NCBI RefSeq assembly: GCF_008329435.1
Contig: NZ_NPKN01000003.1
Span: forward strand, 292,572 to 356,571
Direction: 5' to 3'
DNA from: Rhodanobacter sp. T12-5
Lineage (GTDB): Bacteria; Pseudomonadota; Gammaproteobacteria; Xanthomonadales; Rhodanobacteraceae
Length of the DNA stretch: 64,000 bases
The stretch's first letter is position 1. Each line of letters opens with the position of its first letter. The notes under the pieces are model-generated. The model did no database searches and was not told the DNA's origin. It saw only the letters and a program-made list of their open reading frames with translations. Positions 1 through 12,418 of the stretch are shown here, piece after piece. The position numbers and the translations under genes were made by a program.

Positions 1-1
1 C

Positions 2-331
2 GGTTACCGGGCACTGGAAGCCACCGACGGAAAGACGGGACTGAAAATGCTCCACTCGAGCGAGCCCATCGAGCTGGTTGTTTCGGACATCGGATTGCCG
101 GACATCAACGGCCGCTTGCTGGCCGACGCGGTGCGCGAGGTGCGGCCGGGGCTGAAAATCCTGCTGATGACCGGCTATGCATCAGAGGCGGCCGTGGCCG
201 GCGGGTTCCTTGCGCCGGGCATGGAGTTGATCACCAAGCCCTTCACCGTGGAGGCGCTGGCAAAGCGCATGCGCGACATGATCGAGAATTCTGTCTCGAC
301 CACCCGGCAGGGGACGGAGGATCCTCGGTGA
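2..331 (+). CDS. Receiver domain, C-terminal part of a two-component protein (truncated by window edge)
   Basis: Only the last 109 residues are visible; the gene begins upstream of the window. They form most of a response-regulator receiver domain: the phosphoacceptor Asp lies in VVSDIGLPDINGR (visible residue 29), the switch Thr in LLMTGYA and the conserved Lys in ITKPF, followed by a short polar tail. A receiver domain at the C-terminus of a protein entering from upstream is typical of hybrid histidine kinases, but a stand-alone regulator with an early start is not excluded. Two more single-domain regulators follow on the opposite strand, so this is the edge of a signalling locus. The output and stimulus cannot be read from this piece. 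Confidence 0.85.
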   Translation, partial: GYRALEATDGKTGLKMLHSSEPIELVVSDIGLPDINGRLLADAVREVRPGLKILLMTGYASEAAVAGGFLAPGMELITKPFTVEALAKRMRDMIENSVSTTRQGTEDPR

Positions 332-451
332 CACGATGCCGGCGACGCAAGTAACGGAAAACGTTCGAGGCAAAGAGCCCTGCGGCAGCGAAACCTTGCG
401 ATCCTGGCGATTGCTGTCTGGGAGCCGGGGCATTGGAAATTCAAGCGACTT

Positions 452-844
452 CTACCGACAAGGCTCCTCGCGCGGTACCGGAGCGTTCAGCAGCTCTCGC
501 ACTATCTGCCTGAGCGTCTTGAGGTCCAGCGGTTTCAGCACGGTGCGGACCTGCGGAAATTCCCGCGCGAGTTCGGCTTGATCACGGCCGGACATCACCA
601 CAAACGGAACGCCGCGCGCCAGCAAGGCGAGTACCACCGGCCTGCTGGTTTCGCCGCGCAATTCCATGTCGATCAATGCAGCGTCGAACTCGCTGGCCTC
701 GATCTCGGCCAGGGCGTCGGGGAGGTTCAGGTTGACCAGTGCATTCACGCCCATGTCGCACAAGGCGTCTTCCACCACCATGGCTACGACCGGATCGTCC
801 TCGACGACGAGTACACGACTTTTCCCTTTTCCCTGTGTCGACAT
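452..844 (-). CDS. Single-domain response regulator
   Basis: This 130-residue protein is a receiver domain with nothing attached. It has the acidic pair at residues 15-17 (VLVVEDD), the phosphoacceptor Asp59 in ALIDMEL, Ser85 in VVMSGRD in place of the usual Thr/Ser switch residue, and Lys104 in TVLKPLD. Domains of this type relay phosphate to or from a histidine kinase or phosphotransfer protein rather than binding DNA. The ATG at 844 (MSTQG) is chosen because homologous domains start just before the first beta strand; an in-frame ATG at 859 would add five residues. It runs tail to tail with the partial receiver protein at the window edge and in the same direction as the regulator at 1182-1601, which suggests one phosphorelay. 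Confidence 0.85.
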   Translation of the reverse strand: MSTQGKGKSRVLVVEDDPVVAMVVEDALCDMGVNALVNLNLPDALAEIEASEFDAALIDMELRGETSRPVVLALLARGVPFVVMSGRDQAELAREFPQVRTVLKPLDLKTLRQIVRELLNAPVPREEPCR

Positions 845-1181
845 ACAGATGCACCCCATCCAGAGTCCGGTGGTTTCCGGGAAGTCTATGCTTTATGCGT
901 AACAAAGAAGTGTCATCAGGTTGAAGCTGGACTTCGGCCGATGGTTTCGCCTCCCCCGATCCGCCCCCGCAGATCCTCCGTCGGCTCTGCGGGGCTGGCC
1001 ATCGGCGAGCTCCAGCGGAGCCTGATCGCAGTGGCTGATGGTATGGACGACGAAGCCAGGCCAGCACGCTGGCCCGTCGAGGCATCGCCCGTTCTCCATT
1101 CTTCGAGCCGCGATCTTGCCAGGCGAGGCCGTTGGATAGCTTGCCGGCGAACGATGCCTTCGATGCCATGCGCTTGCGCAG
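845..1181. other. Intergenic stretch, no gene recognised
   Basis: These 337 bases separate two co-directional response regulators. Open frames cross it in several phases, but none shows a recognisable domain or ribosome binding site, and I see no clear hairpin or repeat. Confidence 0.4.
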
Positions 1182-1601
1182 TCACCGAGCCCGGCGCCGG
1201 CGTTCTCGGGGATCCACACGCGCGCCACTGCAGTTATGGCGACGGTCGATCGCGCTGACGGCCGCCAGCAACGCCCGGCGGCCATAGGGCTTGGGCAGGA
1301 ACACCGCATCAATGCCTTGCGCGGCAATCGCGCCCTCGAGATCGCCGGAAATCATGATGATCGGGATGTTCAGGCCTCGGCGTCGAATCTCCAGCGCCAT
1401 CGTGACTCCGCTTCTGCCACGCCCCAGACAAATATCGGCGACGATCAGGTCAATGCCGGGGGGGCAGTCTATTGCGGCGAGCGCCGTCGCGGCATCGTAC
1501 GCCTCGATCACTTCATATCCTTGCGAGAGCAACAGAAGGCCTGTGATCTCGCGCGTGTCGGGATCGTCCTCCACCAGCAATATTCGGGTGTTGGCTGCCA
1601 T
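1182..1601 (-). CDS. Single-domain response regulator
   Basis: This 139-residue protein is a receiver domain with a short basic tail (RRRRAR). Key residues are Asp12/Asp13 in LLVEDDP, phosphoacceptor Asp56 in LIVADICLG, Ser85 in IIMISGD and Lys104 in FLPKPYG. There is no output domain, so it probably acts as a phosphate carrier or as a partner-binding switch. It lies on the same strand as the regulator at 452-844 but with a 337-bp gap, so the two probably have separate promoters. The sequence is divergent from its neighbour, which argues against a recent tandem duplication. The specific kinase and output are unknown. Confidence 0.85.
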   Translation of the reverse strand: MAANTRILLVEDDPDTREITGLLLLSQGYEVIEAYDAATALAAIDCPPGIDLIVADICLGRGRSGVTMALEIRRRGLNIPIIMISGDLEGAIAAQGIDAVFLPKPYGRRALLAAVSAIDRRHNCSGARVDPRERRRRAR

Positions 1602-1810
1602 GCGGATTGCCTTGTGCGTCCGTTCTCGTTGTTGTTACCTGCGCAGCGATCAATGGCCATGCAACAACTGCGGTCTCACTCTTGAAATTCGAAAACTTCA
1701 CAAAGACCCCACTTGAGTCCTTGATTTAACTGCAATTACGTGATGGCGTCGTGAAATGCACCGTTCTGCGTTTAGCTTTTTTCGTAGACGGAACCGACAT
1801 GGGCTCTTAA

Positions 1811-2050
<240 letters not shown>

Positions 2051-2245
2051 ATGCCCGGCCGCGGGCGCCGACGGAAACCTTCCATGCGAATCCTGGCCGC
2101 CATCGCGAAAAATACAGCAAGCGTTTTACAGCCCGGCGACGGCGGCCCTTTGACAACAGTCTTTTTCGCCTGACGAAAAAGGCCACCCGGTGAATGAAGT
2201 ACCCGTTGCTACACGCAACGCTGTGCCTTTCATGGAGCCAGGACG

Positions 2246-2271
2246 AAAAAACCGGCCTCGTGGGCCGGTTT
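2246..2271 (-). terminator. Rho-independent terminator of the tRNA-Val gene
   Basis: Read on the minus strand, the stem CCGGCC-CACGA-GGCCGG is followed by a run of six T. It begins 11 bases past the CCA end of the tRNA gene, so it should end that transcript. Confidence 0.8.
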
Positions 2272-2282
2272 CCTCGATCTAT

Positions 2283-2357
2283 TGGTGGGCGGTACAAGGA
2301 TCGAACTTGTGACACCTGCCGTGTGAAGGCAGTGCTCTACCGCTGAGCTAACCGCCC
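2283..2357 (-). tRNA. tRNA-Val (anticodon CAC)
   Basis: The minus strand folds as a 75-nt cloverleaf: acceptor stem GGGCGGT/ACCGCCC with discriminator A, a D arm containing AGCTCAGCGGTAGAGC, an anticodon stem CTGCC/GGCAG around the loop TTCACAC (anticodon CAC, valine GUG codons), and a T arm with GTTCGATCC. The 3' CCA is encoded. GUG is a frequent valine codon in this GC-rich genome. A strong terminator follows directly. Confidence 0.97.
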
Positions 2358-2491
2358 GCCGGAAACGCGAGATTCTAGGGGGAGTCGCCGGGCGGGTCAA
2401 TGGTTGTGCATGCCGAACGGCCCGTCGAACGGTGGGAGCCGCGCGGAGGTTGCTAGACTCTGCGGCTTCCCATACGCCGATGTGCCCGACC

Positions 2492-2833
2492 ATGGATTTT
2501 TTCTCCACCCACTTTGCCCACATCCTGCATGCGCTGCAGCAGTTCCATCTGACACCATGGAAGATGGTCGGTTATGCCGGCACGCTGATGTTCACCAGCC
2601 GCTGGTTCGTGCAGCTGTACTACACGCGCAAGTACAAGCGCGTGGTGATGCCGCTGTCGTTCTGGTGGCTGTCGGTGTTCGGAAGCATGCTTTTGCTGGC
2701 GTACTTCATCGTGGGCAAGAACGATTCGGTGGGCATTCTCTCGAACTTCTTTCCGGTATTCGTTTCGGTCTACAACCTGATCGTGCACCTGCGCCACCGC
2801 AAGAACAGCATTACCGGCGACGCCACGGTCTGA
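2492..2833 (+). CDS. LAB_N-domain membrane protein (lipid A biosynthesis N-terminal domain)
   Basis: The 113-residue protein has about three hydrophobic segments and matches the LAB_N type: the block WKMVGYAGTLMFTSRWFVQ, then FWWLSVFGS and YFIVGKNDSVGILSN, ending FPVFVSVYNLIVHLR. LAB_N domains occur alone or fused to glycosyltransferases and are found beside lipid A and polyprenyl-phosphate sugar genes, but their biochemical function is not established. The ATG at 2492 (MDFFS) is preferred; an in-frame ATG at 2480 would add four residues. It is convergent with the metH operon, with only 28 bp between the stop codons. No glycosyltransferase gene adjoins it here, so its pathway cannot be named from context. 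Confidence 0.75.
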   Translation: MDFFSTHFAHILHALQQFHLTPWKMVGYAGTLMFTSRWFVQLYYTRKYKRVVMPLSFWWLSVFGSMLLLAYFIVGKNDSVGILSNFFPVFVSVYNLIVHLRHRKNSITGDATV

Positions 2834-2861
2834 CGGGTGCGCTCCTGCAGGTGATGCGCGG

Positions 2862-5552
<2,691 letters not shown>

Positions 5553-6647
5553 TTATGCGGCCTCCGCTTGGTCGGCGGAGGGCAATACACGCGGTGCGAA
5601 GTTGTGCACCGCTTCGGCGATCGCCCTGATGTGCGCCGGCGTGGTGCCGCAGCAACCGCCGACCAGGTTCAGCAGGCCGTCGCGGGCGAAGCCGCCGATC
5701 ACGCTGGCCATGTGTTCGGGGGTCTCGTCGTATTCGCCGAACGCGTTGGGCAGGCCCGCGTTCGGATGCGTGCTGACGTAGGTCTCGGCGAGGTTGGCCA
5801 GGGTTTGCACGTGCGGGCGCAGGTCCTCGGCGCCGAGCGCGCAGTTGAAGCCGACCGACAACGGCCGCGCGTGGCGCACCGAGTAGTAGAACGCTTCGGC
5901 CGTCTGGCCGGACAGGGTGCGCCCGGAACGGTCGGTGATGGTGCCGGAGATCATCACCGGCATCCGTGCGCCGCGCCGATGGAACAGCTCGCTCAGCGCG
6001 AACAGCGCCGCCTTGGCGTTGAGGGTGTCGAAGATCGTCTCGACCATCAGTACGTCGGCGCCGCCCTCGATCAGGCCGTCGGCGGATTCGGAGTAATTTT
6101 CGGCCAGTTCCTCGAACGTGACGTTGCGGAAGCCCGGATCGTTGACGTCCGGCGACAGCGAAGCGGTGCGGCTGGTGGGGCCGAGCACGCCGATCACGAA
6201 GCGCGGCTTTTCCGGCGTTTTCGCGGTCATCGCGTCGCAGGCGGCGCGGGCGAGACGAGCGCCGGCGAGGTTCAGCTCGTGCGCCAGATGCTGCAGCTTG
6301 TAATCGGACTGGCTGATGCGGGTGGAGTTGAAGGTGTTCGTTTCGATCAAGTCGGCGCCGGCTTCCAGGTAGGCATCGTGCACGCCGCGGATGATCTCCG
6401 GTTTGGTCAGCGACAGCAGGTCGTTGTTGCCCTTGAGGTCGCAGCCGCCGGGGTGGGCATGATTGTCGTGGACCTGCGCATGGCCATCGTGGCCATGCTC
6501 GAACCGCGCGCCGCGAAAGCCCTCTTCGTCCAGCTCATGCGCCTGCAGCATGGTGCCCATGCCGCCGTCGAGGATCAGGATGCGCTGACGCAGCGCCTGC
6601 TCCAGCAGGGCGACGCGATCGGGGTGGAGCCAGGGCAGGGTACTCAT
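5553..6647 (-). CDS. metH: Methionine synthase, homocysteine-binding N-terminal subunit
   Basis: The 364-residue protein is the homocysteine S-methyltransferase barrel of MetH. It has the start motif [11 protein letters not shown] (residues 25-35), [10 protein letters not shown] near 69 and the three zinc-binding cysteines Cys269 ([11 protein letters not shown]), Cys332 and Cys333 (GGCCGTTP) that activate the homocysteine thiol. It has to work with the folate/cobalamin subunit encoded next. An oddity is a histidine-rich insertion of about 18 residues (51-68, eight prolines/glycines/alanines aside mostly His, Asp and Gly) just before CDLKGNN; the E. coli enzyme goes straight on there. It could buffer or deliver zinc, which is inference. 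The gene lies 43 bp downstream of the ArsR-methyltransferase gene and probably shares its promoter. Confidence 0.94.
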   Translation of the reverse strand: MSTLPWLHPDRVALLEQALRQRILILDGGMGTMLQAHELDEEGFRGARFEHGHDGHAQVHDNHAHPGGCDLKGNNDLLSLTKPEIIRGVHDAYLEAGADLIETNTFNSTRISQSDYKLQHLAHELNLAGARLARAACDAMTAKTPEKPRFVIGVLGPTSRTASLSPDVNDPGFRNVTFEELAENYSESADGLIEGGADVLMVETIFDTLNAKAALFALSELFHRRGARMPVMISGTITDRSGRTLSGQTAEAFYYSVRHARPLSVGFNCALGAEDLRPHVQTLANLAETYVSTHPNAGLPNAFGEYDETPEHMASVIGGFARDGLLNLVGGCCGTTPAHIRAIAEAVHNFAPRVLPSADQAEAA

Positions 6648-6690
6648 GGAGTGTTCTCGAATCGACGTGTATTTGCGTGAAGATCGGTGC

Positions 6691-7620
6691 TCATGCCGGC
6701 TTGCGTGCGAGCAGGCTGATCACCTCGAAATGCGGTGCCTTGCGCTCGCGACTGAGGCGAGTGCAGCTGAGCACCTCCAGGCCGGCAGCTTGCGCGAAGC
6801 CACCAAGCTGCTCGCTGCGGAAGCCGAGGTTGCGATGGTCGAACGGCTCGACCACGGCGCGGTGATCGTGCTGGCCCAGCGTGACGGCAAGCAGGCGACC
6901 ACCGGGACGCAGTAGCCGCGCCGCTTCGGCGACGGCTTTCGCGGGGTGTTCGGCATAGGTGAGGGCGTGCAGCATCAACACCAGGTCGAAACGCTGCTTG
7001 CCGAGATCCAGTGCATGCATGTCGCCCTGGCGCACTTGCACGTTGGCGAACGACTTGAGTCGCTTCGCCGCCGCTTCCACCACGCGTTCGCTCGAGTCGA
7101 CGCAGACGATCGAATGCGCGTGGGGGGCGAGCAACTCGGCGGTGATGCCGTCGCCGGAAGCGATATCCAGCACGTCGCCGGTGCCGAGCAGTTGCAGCAG
7201 CGAGCGCGCCAGTGTTTCCCAGGTGCGACCGGGCGAGTAATGGCGCTCCATGTCGCCGGCCACGGTATCGGCCCAGCCTTCCTCGCGAGCCCGATGGGCG
7301 AGCACGCCGGGCAAGCGGGCGGTATCTTCGTGCAGCAGCGCATCGTCGATGCTTTCGCGCAACGAAATGAGCAGGCTGTGGCGGGTTTCGTCGCCATCGT
7401 TGTTGGCGCGGTAATAGGCCGATACACCGGCGCGGCGGTCGCGCACCAGACCGGCTTCCTTCAGCTTTGCCAGGTGGGTGGACACGCGCGGCTGCGCCAG
7501 GTGCAGCACGGCTGCCAGTTCGGCCACCGTGAGTTCTTCATGTTCAAGCAGGGCCAGCAGGCGAACGCGGGTAGGGTCGGCCAATAGCCGGAGCACGCTG
7601 GAGGCAGTCGCCAGATCCAT
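6691..7620 (-). CDS. ArsR-type regulator fused to a SAM-dependent methyltransferase
   Basis: The 309-residue protein has two parts. Residues 1-95 are a winged helix of the ArsR class ([23 protein letters not shown], then [17 protein letters not shown]). Residues 150-309 are a class I methyltransferase fold with motif [18 protein letters not shown] and a [10 protein letters not shown] strand. No cysteine-based metal site is seen in the HTH part. It heads the probable operon with metH, so it most likely controls methionine/SAM cycle genes and may sense SAM or S-adenosylhomocysteine through the C-terminal fold. That logic is inferred by analogy with SahR-type ArsR regulators. A palindromic site lies between its promoter and start, consistent with autoregulation. 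Confidence 0.85.
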   Translation of the reverse strand: MDLATASSVLRLLADPTRVRLLALLEHEELTVAELAAVLHLAQPRVSTHLAKLKEAGLVRDRRAGVSAYYRANNDGDETRHSLLISLRESIDDALLHEDTARLPGVLAHRAREEGWADTVAGDMERHYSPGRTWETLARSLLQLLGTGDVLDIASGDGITAELLAPHAHSIVCVDSSERVVEAAAKRLKSFANVQVRQGDMHALDLGKQRFDLVLMLHALTYAEHPAKAVAEAARLLRPGGRLLAVTLGQHDHRAVVEPFDHRNLGFRSEQLGGFAQAAGLEVLSCTRLSRERKAPHFEVISLLARKPA

Positions 7621-7630
7621 CGAGCATCCT

Positions 7631-7682
7631 TTTATCGCGATATAAAGATGTATAGGCTAGGCCGCGCTTGCGAAGGCGTCAA
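7631..7682 (-). promoter_or_regulatory. Probable promoter and ArsR-type operator of the regulator/metH operon
   Basis: On the minus strand a -35-like TTGACG (7677-7682) is followed after 17 bp by TAGCCT (7654-7659). Downstream of it, 7631-7646 reads TTTATCGCGATATAAA on the plus strand, with a perfect 10-bp palindrome TATCGCGATA at 7633-7642, placed about 12 bp before the start codon. A repressor bound there would block the promoter. That the fused ArsR protein is the ligand is inference. Confidence 0.5.
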
Positions 7683-7699
7683 GCGCCGCGTGGCAAACC

Positions 7700-7774
7700 T
7701 GCGGCTGCGACTTCGGCGGCGACGTTCTTGCCTGCCGTCACGCTGCACCATCGCAACCGAAGTCGCTCCCACAA
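7700..7774. repeat. REP-like inverted pair
   Basis: Two REP-like units face each other. The right one, on the minus strand, reads GTGGGAGCGACTTCGG then TTGCGATGG; the left one has the core CTGCGACTTCGGCGGCGACG and then TTCTTG, and is more decayed. Both follow the plan of the other elements in this window: a GGAGC-type start, a palindromic core and a GATG ending. The pair lies between the divergent ArsR-methyltransferase and acyl-CoA dehydrogenase genes. Confidence 0.6.
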
Positions 7775-7785
7775 GGGTGAACGAC

Positions 7786-7791
7786 TACAAT
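7786..7791 (+). promoter_or_regulatory. Putative -10 box of the acyl-CoA dehydrogenase gene
   Basis: TACAAT lies 53 bp before the ATG, just past the REP pair. Similar TACAAT boxes precede the genes at 24058 and 26038. No good -35 hexamer is visible. Confidence 0.35.
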
Positions 7792-7844
7792 GGGCGGCTC
7801 GCTTTTTCTTGATCAGCCGCTGCGCGCGGTGCCGGGAGTAGTGC

Positions 7845-9005
<1,161 letters not shown>

Positions 9006-9008
9006 GAC

Positions 9009-9227
9009 GCGAGGAGTGAGTGTGGAGGAGTGAGAAACGAGTAAAGGCCAGGGTAAAAGGACACAGCCTGTTTCCCGTCAGCCTCTACATCGGTTCCGAC
9101 GGTGTTGGAAAGAAAAAGGCCCCGGCACAAGCAGGGGCCTTTTTCTTTCTCTCATCGAGTGCGCATTCTCATGCAGGGAGCGGAGTGGCTCTTGCTCGTT
9201 TCTCACTCCTCCACACTCACTCCTCGC
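9009..9227. repeat. 33-bp perfect inverted repeat flanking a terminator
   Basis: Positions 9009-9041 and 9195-9227 are perfect inverted copies 33 bases long. The left arm starts GCGAGGAGTGAGTGTGGAGG and ends GAAACGAG. They bracket about 150 bp holding the hairpin terminator, between the convergent acyl-CoA dehydrogenase and RND permease genes. The right arm ends two bases before the permease stop codon. Confidence 0.85.
9108..9149. terminator. Bidirectional rho-independent terminator
   Basis: A 16-bp stem GAAAGAAAAAGGCCCC pairs with GGGGCCTTTTTCTTTC around a 10-base loop. The A tract on one side and the T tract on the other make it work for both converging genes, the acyl-CoA dehydrogenase and the RND permease. 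Confidence 0.88.
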
Positions 9228-9228
9228 T

Positions 9229-12200
9229 TCACGCCCCGCGGTGCGGGTCCGAGTCGAACGATTGCATGCCGTTGTGGCTCGAGACGGCAGCCGGCGCATC
9301 GCCATCCAGCTTGTCGCCCAGCAGGCGGCGGACTACCACGTAGAACACCGGGATCAGCAGCACGCCGAGGAAGGTGGCGAACAGCATGCCGCCGATCACG
9401 CCGGTACCGATCGCGTGACGCGCGTTGGCGCCGGCACCGCTGGAAATGAACAGCGGGAACACGCCGAGGATGAACGCCAGCGAGGTCATCAGGATCGGCC
9501 GCAGTCGCAGTCGCGCCGCATCGACGGTCGCCTCGCGCAGCGTGCGCCCGGCCTTCTGTTCGGCCACCGCGAATTCCACGATCAGGATCGCGTTCTTCGC
9601 GGCCAGTCCGATCACGGTGATCAGGCCGATCTTGAAGTAGATGTCGTCGGGCAGGCCGCGCAGCAGGGTGAACACGACGGCGCCGAGCAGGCCCAGCGGC
9701 ACCACCAGCAACACCGCGACCGGGATCGACCAGCTTTCGTACAGCGCAGCCAGTGCCAGGAACACGATCACGATCGACAGCACCATCAGCAGCGTGGCGG
9801 CATTGCCGGAAAGGATTTCCTGGTAGGACTGGCCGGTCCAGTCGAAGCCGAAACCCTTCGGCAGGTCGTCGTTGACGATCTTCTGCATCTCGTTCATCGC
9901 CTCGCCCGAGGCGTGCCCCGGTGCCGGCGAGCCGACGATCTCGACGGCGGAATAGCCGTTGTAGCGGGTCAGCGAGGGTGACGAGACATCCCAGCGCGTG
10001 TGCACCACGTTGGACAACGGGATCATCTGCGGCGTGCTGCTGCCGGCAGGCGTGGGGCCGGGGGTGAAGATGTGCTGCAGGGCGTCCGGGCCCATCCGGT
10101 ACGGTGCATCGGCCTGCATGATGACGCGCTTGACGCGGCCGCCATAGGTGAAATCGTTGACGTAGACCGGTGCCAGCATCAGGCCGATCGCGTTGTAGAT
10201 GTCGCCCACCGACAGGCCCATCGACTGCGCCTGCACGCGATCGACATCCAGATGCAGCTGCGGCGAATCTTCCAGCGAGTTCGGTCGCACGCCGGTCAGC
10301 ACGGGATCCTGGCTGGCCTTGCCGAGCAGGGTATTGCGCGCCTGGGTAAGCGCCTCACGCCCGGCACCGCCACGATCCTGCAGGTACATGTCGAAGCCGC
10401 CGAACTGGCCCAGGCCCTGCACGGTGGGAATGTTGGCCACGAAGATGCGCGCGTCGTGGATCTGCTGCATCTCGCCGTTGGCGCGCTGGATGAACTCAGC
10501 CGCGGTGGTGTCGCGCTTGGCCCAGTCCTTGAGCTTGATGAAGGCCATGCCGGCGTTCTCGCCCGAACCGATGAAGCTGAAGCCGGTGACCTGCAGCACG
10601 CCTTCCACGGCGGGATCCTTTTTCAGGATCTCGCGCATCTGCGCCATCACCCTGGACGTGCGCTCTTTGGTCGCCCCCGGAGGCAACTGGATCACCGACA
10701 GGGCATAGCCCTGGTCCTCTTCCGGCAGGAAGCTGCCGGGCAGGCGGGTGTAGAGGAAGCCGCCGAGCGCCGCGACCAGCAGGAAGGCCAGCATCCAGCG
10801 CGGCGCGTGGCGGATCGCGCCGCCGATGTGGCCGGTGTAGGTATGCGTGGTCCGGTTGAACGCCTCGTTGAACTTGCGGTAGACGATGTTCTTTTTCTTT
10901 TCGTGTTCCGGCTGCAGGAAGCTGGCGCACAGCGCCGGCGTGAACGACAGCGCGAGGAACGCGGAGAAACCCATCGATACCGCGATGGTCAGCGCGAACT
11001 GCTTGTAGATCACGCCGGTGGCGCCGGGCTGCAGCGACGACGGCACGAACACCGCCGCCAGCACCACGGTGATCGCGACCACCGCGCCGGTGATCTGGCC
11101 CATCGCCTTGCGCGTGGCGTCCTTCGGCGACAGATTTTCCTCGGTCATGATGCGTTCGACGTTCTCGATCACCACGATCGCGTCGTCGACCACGATGCCG
11201 ATCGCCAGCACCATGCCGAACAGGGTCAACTGGTTGATCGTGAAGCCGAGCACCAGCATGCCCAGGAAAGTGCCCAGCAAGGCGACCGGGATTACCAAGG
11301 TCGGGATGATGGTGGCGCGGATGTTCTGCAGGAACAGCAGCATCACCAGGAACACCAGGATGATCGCCTCGATCAGCGTGTGCACTACTTCGCTGATCGA
11401 GATGGTGACGAAGCTGGTGCTGTCGTACGGGCTGAACCAGGTCACGCCCTGCGGGAAGCTCGTGGCGAGCTCGTCCATCTTGGCGCGCACCGCGGTGGAC
11501 ACGTCCAGTGCGTTCGCGCCGGGCAGCAACTGGATCGCAAACGCGCCGATCGGCTTGCCGTTGTACTGGGTGTCGAAGCCGTAACCGTTCGGTCCGAAGC
11601 TGATTCGTGCCACATCGCCCAGCGTGACCGTGGTGCCGTCGGCGTTGGCGCGCAGGATGATGCCGGCGAACTGCTCGGGCGTCGTGAAGCGACCCTCGGT
11701 CGACACCGTGGCATTGAACCCATGGCCGGGCACGGCCGGGTCGGCACCGAGCGAGCCGGCGGCGAACTGCACGTTCTGCGCCTTGATCGCCGCGAGCACC
11801 TGGCTGGCCGACAGCCCATAGCCCTGCAGCTTGTCCGGGTTCAGCCAGATGCGCATGGCGTACTCGGAACCGAACTGCTGGGTGCTTCCGACGCCGGGCA
11901 CACGCGAAATCTGGTCCAGCACCTGCGAGCCGACGATGTCGTTGAGGCGGTTGCGATCGATAGTCGGGTTGCTCGAGGTCAGCGCCACCACCATCAGGAA
12001 ACCGGCGTTGGCCTTGGCCACCACCACGCCCTGCTGGGTCACCTCGGACGGCAGTCGCGGGGTGGCCAGTGCCACCTTGTTCTGCACCTGCACCTGGGCG
12101 ATGTCCGGGTCGGTGCCGCTTTCGAAGGTCAGCGTGATGCTGGCGCGGCCACTGGCGCTGGACGACGAGCTGAAATACAGCAGGTGATCGATGCCGGTGA

Positions 12201-12405
12201 GTTGCTGCTCGATTACCTGGGTGACGGTTTTCTCGGTGGTGTCGGCGCTGGCACCGGGATAGCTGGCGGACACCGTCACCGACGGCGGCGCGATCGTGGG
12301 ATACGACTCCACGCCCAGGTTGAGGATGGCCAGCACGCCACCCAGGGAAATCAGGATGGCGACCACCCAGGCGAAGATCGGGCGGTCGATGAAGAAACTC
12401 GGCAT
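9229..12405 (-). CDS. RND multidrug efflux permease (HAE1/AcrB family)
   Basis: The 1058-residue inner-membrane protein matches AcrB/MexB in length and layout: TM1 at residues 9-29 (FIDRPIFAWVVAILISLGG), two large periplasmic loops, and the proton-relay pair Asp407/Asp408 in GIVVDDAIVVIENVER exactly at the AcrB positions. It exports hydrophobic and amphiphilic compounds by proton antiport through a tripartite complex. The ATG at 12405 (MPSFFIDRP) is chosen because family members start there and GGAG lies just upstream; the open frame continues 26 codons further. The adaptor gene ends 13 bp before the start, so the two form an operon. No outer-membrane channel gene follows, so a TolC/OprM-like protein encoded elsewhere is needed. 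Confidence 0.95.
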   Translation of the reverse strand: MPSFFIDRPIFAWVVAILISLGGVLAILNLGVESYPTIAPPSVTVSASYPGASADTTEKTVTQVIEQQLTGIDHLLYFSSSSSASGRASITLTFESGTDPDIAQVQVQNKVALATPRLPSEVTQQGVVVAKANAGFLMVVALTSSNPTIDRNRLNDIVGSQVLDQISRVPGVGSTQQFGSEYAMRIWLNPDKLQGYGLSASQVLAAIKAQNVQFAAGSLGADPAVPGHGFNATVSTEGRFTTPEQFAGIILRANADGTTVTLGDVARISFGPNGYGFDTQYNGKPIGAFAIQLLPGANALDVSTAVRAKMDELATSFPQGVTWFSPYDSTSFVTISISEVVHTLIEAIILVFLVMLLFLQNIRATIIPTLVIPVALLGTFLGMLVLGFTINQLTLFGMVLAIGIVVDDAIVVIENVERIMTEENLSPKDATRKAMGQITGAVVAITVVLAAVFVPSSLQPGATGVIYKQFALTIAVSMGFSAFLALSFTPALCASFLQPEHEKKKNIVYRKFNEAFNRTTHTYTGHIGGAIRHAPRWMLAFLLVAALGGFLYTRLPGSFLPEEDQGYALSVIQLPPGATKERTSRVMAQMREILKKDPAVEGVLQVTGFSFIGSGENAGMAFIKLKDWAKRDTTAAEFIQRANGEMQQIHDARIFVANIPTVQGLGQFGGFDMYLQDRGGAGREALTQARNTLLGKASQDPVLTGVRPNSLEDSPQLHLDVDRVQAQSMGLSVGDIYNAIGLMLAPVYVNDFTYGGRVKRVIMQADAPYRMGPDALQHIFTPGPTPAGSSTPQMIPLSNVVHTRWDVSSPSLTRYNGYSAVEIVGSPAPGHASGEAMNEMQKIVNDDLPKGFGFDWTGQSYQEILSGNAATLLMVLSIVIVFLALAALYESWSIPVAVLLVVPLGLLGAVVFTLLRGLPDDIYFKIGLITVIGLAAKNAILIVEFAVAEQKAGRTLREATVDAARLRLRPILMTSLAFILGVFPLFISSGAGANARHAIGTGVIGGMLFATFLGVLLIPVFYVVVRRLLGDKLDGDAPAAVSSHNGMQSFDSDPHRGA

Positions 12406-12418
12406 GGTCTTCGCTCCG

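Noticed and set aside
2161..2181. Hairpin CTTTTTCG/CGAAAAAG as a terminator for the small acidic protein gene
   Set aside because: There is no T run on either side after the stem, and it lies 110 bp beyond the stop codon.
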